Of a stretch of DNA of 11,333 bases, positions 6,854 through 11,333 are shown one piece after another. Each line of letters begins with the position of its first letter. The first letter of the stretch is position 1. The position numbers and the translations under genes are program-made. Source of the DNA: Bacteroidales bacterium (GTDB taxonomy: Bacteria > Bacteroidota > Bacteroidia > Bacteroidales > UBA7960); assembly GCA_007130545.1 (NCBI GenBank), contig SLSG01000303.1, forward strand, positions 1 to 11,333, read 5' to 3'. The notes under the pieces were generated by a model. That model searched no databases. It was not told the origin of the DNA and saw nothing but the letters and a program-made list of their open reading frames with translations.

Positions 6854-7444
6854 ATGAAAAAAATTAAGCTGGAGATTTTAGGAATTTCATACAGCCAGTC
6901 CCAATCTGGTGCTTATGCGTTAATCCTGGGTGAGTCCGGGAAGAAACGTCGCCTTCCGATCATCATCGGCAGCTTTGAGGCACAAGCCATTGCCATCGAG
7001 CTGGAAAAGATGAAGCCCAGCCGGCCCCTGACCCACGACCTTTTCAAGAACTTTGCGAGCACATTCAACATCAACGTGACCGAGGTGGTCATCTATAAAT
7101 TCAGCGAAGGCATCTTCTTTGCCCGGCTGGTGTGTTTTGACGGGATCAAGGAGGTGGAGATCGACTCCCGCACTTCAGATGCGGTTGCCATTGCCGTCAG
7201 GTTCCAATGCCCCATCTACACATATGAATCCATCCTGAAGGCAGCCGGCATCGTGCTTCAGGATGAGGAGACCGCTGCCAACCCCAAGGTAGTCGTAAAG
7301 GAACCAACCGAAAAGGATGCGTCCTATTCCAGCCTCACCCTCTCCGAGCTGGAAACCATGCTGATGGCTGCCATCGACGAGGAAGCCTACGAAAAGGCCT
7401 CCCGTATCCGCGACGAGATCAACAAGCGGAAAAAAAGCAAATAA
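6854..7444 (+). CDS. Bifunctional nuclease domain (BFN/DUF151) protein with C-terminal UVR motif
   Basis: The 196-residue product has an N-terminal BFN/DUF151 domain (about 1-135). It is recognised from LEILGISYSQSQSGAYALIL, LPIIIGSFEAQAIAIELE and the SRTSDAVAIAVRFQCPIY block, which are the conserved segments of the family. A low-complexity linker (136-160) joins it to a UVR-like helical hairpin (about 162-195: LSELETMLMAAIDEEAYEKASRIRDEI), the motif by which UvrB and UvrC contact each other. Plant BFN proteins have been reported to have DNase and RNase activity; the role of bacterial members is not established, and a nucleic-acid or stress function is inference. No signal peptide is present. 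The ATG at 6854 is preceded by only a weak purine-rich site. It diverges from hppA; 104 bp separate it from the transporter gene, with promoter-like boxes in between, so co-transcription is uncertain. Confidence 0.9.
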   Translation: MKKIKLEILGISYSQSQSGAYALILGESGKKRRLPIIIGSFEAQAIAIELEKMKPSRPLTHDLFKNFASTFNINVTEVVIYKFSEGIFFARLVCFDGIKEVEIDSRTSDAVAIAVRFQCPIYTYESILKAAGIVLQDEETAANPKVVVKEPTEKDASYSSLTLSELETMLMAAIDEEAYEKASRIRDEINKRKKSK

Positions 7445-7481
7445 TTTCCTCCATCAAGCGCCCCGTTGGGAAAAAAATGCA

Positions 7482-7524
7482 TAGGTTTGCATCCGGTCCG
7501 CAATGGCCGTGACCGATATTTTTG
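7482..7524 (+). promoter_or_regulatory. Two candidate -7 boxes ahead of the nucleoside transporter gene
   Basis: TAGGTTTG (7482-7489) and TATTTTTG (7517-7524) both match TAnnTTTG on the plus strand. The second is the same octamer as the BFN gene's -7 box and lies 24 bp before the ATG at 7549. Neither has a TTG at the ideal ~19-nt distance: a TTG at 7466 is 13 nt from the first, and the TTTG of the first box is 27 nt from the second. A promoter in this 104-bp gap is plausible, but its exact position is unclear. Confidence 0.4.
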
Positions 7525-7548
7525 TGGTGTTAATGAAACCGGACCATC

Positions 7549-9057
7549 ATGAAATCCCTTCCCCATTTTTTCCTTGTTGCAATATTGATCATCTGTCCGT
7601 TTGGGCTCACCTTATCGGGTGCAGGGGACGACTCACCCCAGGAGGCAACGGCACAGGAGGTCCGGCTTCAGGAGGAGGCCGATACGACCCTTCAGGAGGC
7701 TGACCAGGACGCCGGGGTCACGGAACTCACCCACGAGCCTGTGGAGGTCCTGTTCGATCAGGGATTTTCGTTAAGAAACCTTTTCAGGGGTTTGCTGGGG
7801 ATGCTGTCATTGATCGCCATCGCCTGGGTGTTCAGCGCCAACCGCAAGGCGATTTCATGGAAGGTGGTGGGCATCGGACTCGCCATTCAACTGCTGTTGG
7901 CCTTCAGCATCCTGCAGGTCCCTCCCGTCCAGTATTTCTTCGAACTGGTGGGAAAGGTCTTCGTGGTAATCCTGGATTTCTCCAAAGCCGGTACAGAATT
8001 TTTATTTGCCGGTTTCCTTGACACCAGTACCTATGGCTTTATTTTTGCCTTCCAGGTGTTGCCGACCATCATCTTTTTTTCGGCCCTTACCAGCCTGCTC
8101 TTTTACCTGGGAATTATCCAGAAAGTGGTTTACGCACTGGCATGGCTGATGACCAAAGCCATGCGGCTATCCGGTGCCGAAAGTCTTTCCGTGGCGGGGA
8201 ACATCTTTCTCGGACAAACCGAGTCGCCCCTGATGATCAAGGCCTACCTGGAGAAAATGACCCGATCGGAGATCCTGCTCGTGATGACCGGGGGCATGGC
8301 CACAATGGCCGGAGGGGTACTCGCAGCCTACATCAGCTTTTTGGGCGGGGACGACCCCGTGCAACGCCTTGTATTTGCCAAACATTTGCTGGCGGCATCC
8401 ATCATGGCCGCACCCGGGGCCGTGGTGATCGCCAAGATACTGGTCCCGCAGACCCAGGAGATCGACAAATCCATGGATATCAGCAAGGACCGCATTGGAA
8501 GCAACGTGCTGGATGCCATCTCCAACGGCACGACCGAGGGACTTAAACTGGCCGCAAACGTGGCTGCCATGCTGTTGGTGTTCATTGCCTTCATCGCCAT
8601 GTTCAATTTCATTGTCGGAAAGCTCGGGTTGTGGACCAACCTGAACCCCTGGATCGAACAGATCAGCGACGGGCAGTACTCGCAGCTGTCGCTGCAGTTC
8701 ATACTGGGCTATGTCTTCGCCCCGGTCATGTGGTTGATAGGCATCAGCCTGCCCGACATCACGCTGGCCGGAAGGCTGTTGGGGGAAAAAGTGATCATGA
8801 CCGAGTTCATCGGCTATGTGAGCCTTGCCGAGCTGAAGGAAGCCGGGGCGTTCTCCGACCCCAAATCGATCATCATGGCCACTTATATGCTTTGCGGGTT
8901 CGCCAATTTTGCCAGCATCGGCATACAGATAGGGGGCATCGGCTCCCTGGCCCCCGGCAAGCGGGTCCTGCTATCGCAATTCGGAATGCGGGCACTGCTC
9001 GGCGGCACAATGGCAGCCCTGATGAGTGCCACCATCGTCGGGATCATTCTGGGATAA
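7549..9057 (+). CDS. nupC: Concentrative nucleoside transporter (CNT/NupC family)
   Basis: The 502-residue inner-membrane protein should import nucleosides with a Na+ or H+ gradient. CNT signatures are clear. GQTESPL (222-228) is the nucleobase-contacting loop, followed by MTRSEILLVMTGGMATMAGGVLAAYIS. SNGTTEGLKLA (325-335) carries the second conserved glutamate (E330). CGFANFASIGIQIGG (449-463) carries the Asn and Ser (N453, S456) used for ribose contacts in the family. The N-terminus is longer than in E. coli NupC: a hydrophobic signal-like segment (about 6-24), then a hydrophilic Gln/Glu/Ala-rich stretch (about 26-66) before the first core helix. The ATG at 7549 keeps this leader; no clear Shine-Dalgarno is visible. 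thyA begins 11 bp after the stop, so co-transcription is likely. Nucleoside preference, purine or pyrimidine, cannot be read with confidence. The symbol denotes the family, not proven orthology to E. coli NupC. Confidence 0.93.
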   Translation: MKSLPHFFLVAILIICPFGLTLSGAGDDSPQEATAQEVRLQEEADTTLQEADQDAGVTELTHEPVEVLFDQGFSLRNLFRGLLGMLSLIAIAWVFSANRKAISWKVVGIGLAIQLLLAFSILQVPPVQYFFELVGKVFVVILDFSKAGTEFLFAGFLDTSTYGFIFAFQVLPTIIFFSALTSLLFYLGIIQKVVYALAWLMTKAMRLSGAESLSVAGNIFLGQTESPLMIKAYLEKMTRSEILLVMTGGMATMAGGVLAAYISFLGGDDPVQRLVFAKHLLAASIMAAPGAVVIAKILVPQTQEIDKSMDISKDRIGSNVLDAISNGTTEGLKLAANVAAMLLVFIAFIAMFNFIVGKLGLWTNLNPWIEQISDGQYSQLSLQFILGYVFAPVMWLIGISLPDITLAGRLLGEKVIMTEFIGYVSLAELKEAGAFSDPKSIIMATYMLCGFANFASIGIQIGGIGSLAPGKRVLLSQFGMRALLGGTMAALMSATIVGIILG

Positions 9058-9068
9058 TTAAAGACTGC

Positions 9069-9860
9069 ATGAAACAATACCTGGACCTTTTAGACCATGT
9101 GCTTGAGAAAGGCATCCGCAAGGAAGACCGCACCGGTACAGGCACCCTGAGTGTCTTCGGCCACCAGATGCGGTTCGACCTGCAGGAAGGCTTTCCCCTG
9201 CTCACCACCAAGAAACTGCACCTGCGGTCCATCATCCACGAACTGCTTTGGTTCCTGAAGGGGGATACCAATATTCGTTACCTGAATGAGCAAAAGGTGA
9301 CCATCTGGGATGAGTGGGCAAACCCGGAGGGTGACCTGGGGCCAATATACGGGGCCCAGTGGAGGCGCTGGCAGGCGGGGGACCGGACCGTAGACCAGAT
9401 TGTCGGTCTGATCGAACAGATTCGCACCAATCCTGACTCCCGCCGGCTGATTGTCAGCGCATGGAACGTCGGACAGATAGAGGAGATGGCGCTGCCACCC
9501 TGCCATGTATTGTTCCAGTTTTACGTGGCCGGCGGCAAACTTTCCTGCCAGCTCTACCAGCGAAGCGCAGACATCTTCCTCGGGGTCCCTTTCAATATCG
9601 CCTCCTACGCAATGCTGACCATGATGGTGGCCCAGGTATGCGACCTCCGGCCCGGGGATTTCATCCATACCTTCGGGGACGCCCACCTGTACCTGAACCA
9701 TATCGAACAGGCAAAGCTCCAGGCAGGACGGGAACCACGTCCCCTTCCGACAATGCATATCAACCCGGAGGTAAAAGACATCCTGGGGTTCCGCTTTGAG
9801 GATTTCCGGCTGGAGGGATACGATCCCCATCCGCACATCAAGGCACCGATTGCGATTTGA
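9069..9860 (+). CDS. thyA: Thymidylate synthase
   Basis: The 263-residue enzyme methylates dUMP to dTMP with 5,10-methylene-tetrahydrofolate, releasing dihydrofolate. Its length is almost that of E. coli ThyA (264). Seen in order: the phosphate-binding Arg in RTGTGT (R21), LTTKKLHLRSIIHELLWFL (46-63), WDEWANPEGDLGPIYGAQWR (80-99), the DSRRLIVSAWN block (123-133) and the catalytic cysteine in LPPCH (C145). QRSADIFLGVPFNIASYA (164-181) and the C-terminal HPHIKAPIAI follow. The frame is open for 146 more codons upstream, but these overlap the transporter gene out of frame and show no thymidylate-synthase character, so the ATG at 9069 is the start. It lies 11 bp after the transporter stop and 55 bp before folA, which recycles the dihydrofolate it makes. 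Confidence 0.98.
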   Translation: MKQYLDLLDHVLEKGIRKEDRTGTGTLSVFGHQMRFDLQEGFPLLTTKKLHLRSIIHELLWFLKGDTNIRYLNEQKVTIWDEWANPEGDLGPIYGAQWRRWQAGDRTVDQIVGLIEQIRTNPDSRRLIVSAWNVGQIEEMALPPCHVLFQFYVAGGKLSCQLYQRSADIFLGVPFNIASYAMLTMMVAQVCDLRPGDFIHTFGDAHLYLNHIEQAKLQAGREPRPLPTMHINPEVKDILGFRFEDFRLEGYDPHPHIKAPIAI

Positions 9861-9915
9861 GAAACAAATTTGCCTTGGGCCGAAAAATAAACTACCTTAC
9901 ACCAAATTCTGAAAC

Positions 9916-10413
9916 ATGAAGATCTACCTCATCGCTGCCGTGGCGAACAACAATGTTATTGGCAACAATAACCGCTTGATGTGGAAGCTTCCGGCTGACC
10001 TGAAGCATTTTAAGGACATGACCATGGGGCATACGCTGATCATGGGGCGCAAGACCTTTGAATCGATCGGGACGCCCTTGAAGGGCCGGACCACCATCGT
10101 GGTCACCCGGCAAAAGGGATACGATGCCAAAGGCTGTGGGGTCGCGCATTCGCTCAAGGAAGCCCTCAGCCTGGTAAAGGATGAAAAAGAGGTATTTGTG
10201 GCCGGAGGCGGGGAGATCTATGCACTGGCCATCAAGCTTCACCAGGCCAGGCGCATTTACCTGACCCGGATTTATGCAGAATTTGAAGGGGATACATTCT
10301 TCCCTGAAATCGACCAGAGCAGGTGGGAACTCATTGAACGAAACGACTGGGAGCCAGACGAAAAAAATCCCTACCCCTATTCGTTTCAGGTCTACAAAAG
10401 GAAAAGCAAATAA
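9916..10413 (+). CDS. folA: Dihydrofolate reductase
   Basis: The 165-residue enzyme reduces dihydrofolate to tetrahydrofolate with NADPH and is the target of trimethoprim in bacteria. Visible features are the N-terminal IAAVANNNVIGNNNRLMW, the active-site helix LPADLKHFKDMTMGH with the proton-donating acid D28, and the NADPH-binding MGRKTFESIG. Also present are the TTIVVTRQ strand, the double-glycine FVAGGGEIYALA turn and the late TRIYAEFEGDTFFP segment. Its length is typical of chromosomal enzymes (E. coli 159). Met22 stands before the active-site Trp, where many enzymes have Pro (MPW or LPW). The ATG at 9916 is followed directly by the canonical first strand; no obvious Shine-Dalgarno precedes it, nor a convincing promoter in the 55-bp gap after thyA. 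thyA-folA adjacency is common and metabolically logical. The gene ends 7 bp from the convergent next gene. Confidence 0.98.
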   Translation: MKIYLIAAVANNNVIGNNNRLMWKLPADLKHFKDMTMGHTLIMGRKTFESIGTPLKGRTTIVVTRQKGYDAKGCGVAHSLKEALSLVKDEKEVFVAGGGEIYALAIKLHQARRIYLTRIYAEFEGDTFFPEIDQSRWELIERNDWEPDEKNPYPYSFQVYKRKSK

Positions 10414-10420
10414 GGCCGGC

Positions 10421-11333
10421 TCAGGTCTTTTGCGGCTGTTTCCGGGCGGCAGGAAACAGTACATTGTTCAGGATCAGCCGGTAACCCGGGGAATTGGGGT
10501 ATAGGTTCAGGTCGGTGGGGGGATCGCCCACAAAATGCTGATAGTCCTCCGGATCATGCCCGCCCATGAACGTAAATGTTCCGTTGCCCAGCGTGCCATG
10601 GATGTACCTGGCTTCGTTCTTCGCCCTGGTCTCCCCCAGTATCGTCACCGAAGGCTTTATGAAATCATAGCGAAAGGCGGTGGTCTGTCCCATGAACCCC
10701 CTGACCACGCTTTCATGGTTTTGGGTGAGCATGGTTGGCACGACATCCCATTTGGCGGAAAACTCGAAGAGCGTGAAAAAGTCCGTCCGCCTGTCCCGCC
10801 CCGATTTGGGAACATCGATGTTTGACTTTTCATAGATCGTCGGGTCGGTGATCACGGTAAAGTTCTGAAATGCAAATGTGCGGCTGAAGTCAAGCTTTTC
10901 CTGGGCTCCGGGTTCCACCGGGTCCCCGTCGTACACCTCATGCAGGATATCCACCCCCTCTGCCGCCAGGGCGACGTCGATGCTCTCCGGGGCAGAACAC
11001 ATCGCAAACATATATCCGCCGCCCGCCACAAAATCCCTGATCTTTTTGGCCACCGCGAGCTTCAGGTGGGAAACCTTGCTGTATCCGAGGCGCCGGGCCG
11101 TTTCCCGGGCCAGCCTGACATCCTCCTGGTACCAGTCGTGGTTGCGGTAGGCAAACCAGAACTTCCCGAACTGCCCGGTAAAGTCCTCATGGTGCAGGTG
11201 CAGCCAGTCGTAAAGGGGCAACACGCCCGACAACACCTCTTCGTCGTATACCACATCATAGGGTATCTCTGAATAAGTCAGGGCCAGGGTCACGGCATCA
11301 TCCCAGGGAAGGCTGTTGGGCGGGGAGTACACG
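10421..11333 (-). CDS. Bacteroidota conserved protein of the family often labelled 'asparagine synthetase B' (C-terminal part)
   Basis: The leftward frame is open from the right edge to a TGA at 10421-10423, about 303 residues; the 5' end is outside the window. The first readable Met-like codon is a GTG inside conserved sequence, not a start. I recognise the family from PWDDAVTLALTYSEIPYD, YDWLHLHHEDFTGQFGKFW, VAKKIRDFVAGGGYMFAMCS, FFTLFEFSAKWDVVPTML, FTFMGGHDPEDYQHFVGDPP and the terminal SPGYRLILNNVLFPAA. Databases often call these proteins asparagine synthetase B, but nothing here resembles an ATP-pyrophosphatase SGGLDS motif or an N-terminal-Cys glutaminase domain. The stretch around C112 of the fragment (GGGYMFAMCSAPES; codon 10999-10997) resembles the nucleophile elbow of class-I glutamine-amidotransferase-like folds. 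Full-length relatives usually begin with an export signal, so it may act outside the cytoplasm; both points are inference. The true function is unknown. Confidence 0.75.
   Translation of the reverse strand, partial: VYSPPNSLPWDDAVTLALTYSEIPYDVVYDEEVLSGVLPLYDWLHLHHEDFTGQFGKFWFAYRNHDWYQEDVRLARETARRLGYSKVSHLKLAVAKKIRDFVAGGGYMFAMCSAPESIDVALAAEGVDILHEVYDGDPVEPGAQEKLDFSRTFAFQNFTVITDPTIYEKSNIDVPKSGRDRRTDFFTLFEFSAKWDVVPTMLTQNHESVVRGFMGQTTAFRYDFIKPSVTILGETRAKNEARYIHGTLGNGTFTFMGGHDPEDYQHFVGDPPTDLNLYPNSPGYRLILNNVLFPAARKQPQKT
10436..10459. repeat. Perfect 8-bp inverted repeat at the convergent gene ends
   Basis: CTGTTTCC (10436-10443) and GGAAACAG (10452-10459) form a perfect 8-bp stem with an 8-nt GC-rich loop. 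It starts 23 bp after the folA stop, inside the last codons of the opposite gene. No T-tract follows on either strand, so it is not a canonical intrinsic terminator. It may mark the 3' end of folA mRNA, or simply be coding sequence. Confidence 0.45.

Noticed and set aside
8631..9068. A 146-codon in-frame upstream extension of thyA, overlapping the transporter gene
   Set aside because: It lies out of frame inside well-conserved CNT codons, its translation is Arg/His-rich as in a GC-rich shadow frame, and the ATG at 9069 gives a normal-length thymidylate synthase.
9090..9836. A 248-codon frame antisense to thyA
   Set aside because: It is an exact shadow of a highly conserved enzyme gene, with no promoter, ribosome-binding site or family resemblance.
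9861..9915. Possible promoter between thyA and folA (TACCTTAC)
   Set aside because: It loses the last two consensus bases and the -33 spacing is wrong; read-through from thyA is the simpler view.
1..11333. Mobile element, CRISPR array, tRNA/rRNA, toxin-antitoxin or defence island
   Set aside because: No transposase, spaced direct repeats, cloverleaf-like sequence or defence domains were seen; all the coding space is filled by recognised housekeeping or envelope-related genes.

Overview
The window reads as an ordinary chromosomal segment of a member of the Bacteroidota, probably a moderately GC-rich Bacteroidales-type organism. The grounds are: (i) matches to the Bacteroidota sigma-factor promoter, with a -7 box TAnnTTTG (and in the best case TTG-N19-TAnnTTTG) in front of several genes; (ii) mostly poor Shine-Dalgarno sequences; (iii) a K+-dependent membrane pyrophosphatase; (iv) a bifunctional-nuclease/UVR protein; and (v) a protein of the Bacteroidota family usually auto-labelled 'asparagine synthetase B'. 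The taxon is inferred; no rRNA or other marker gene is present. Coding density is very high. The largest gap is the 200-bp divergent region 6654-6853, and no gap exceeds 300 bases.

Left part (1-6653). The last 39 codons of gcvP (glycine decarboxylase) enter from the left and converge on a leftward block. A strong bidirectional terminator, with a 20-bp tandem duplication of its 3' arm, separates them. The leftward genes, in order of transcription, are hppA (K+-dependent ion-pumping pyrophosphatase), ugd (UDP-glucose 6-dehydrogenase), uxs (UDP-glucuronate decarboxylase) and a long-chain acyl-CoA synthetase with its own promoter. ugd and uxs are tightly coupled and together convert UDP-glucose to UDP-glucuronate and then UDP-xylose for envelope polysaccharide. 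The pyrophosphatase consumes the PPi released by nucleotide-sugar formation, acyl-CoA synthesis and other reactions. This link is functional inference, not proof of one operon.

Right part (6854-11333). Divergent from hppA is a BFN/DUF151 nuclease-like protein with a C-terminal UVR motif. It is followed by a concentrative nucleoside transporter (CNT/NupC), thymidylate synthase (thyA) and dihydrofolate reductase (folA). The transporter and thyA are 11 bp apart and folA follows after 55 bp, a coherent nucleoside-uptake, dTMP and tetrahydrofolate-recycling cluster. folA converges, with a 7-bp gap, on the 3' part of a leftward gene that leaves the window at its right edge.

I found no mobile element, CRISPR array, RNA gene, phage gene or defence system. 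The items most worth a second look are modest: an expanded 11-residue repeat in the acyl-CoA synthetase C-terminal domain, the duplicated terminator arm, a TTG start with an unusually strong ribosome-binding site that lies inside the upstream gene's last codons, and the doubtful 'asparagine synthetase' family.
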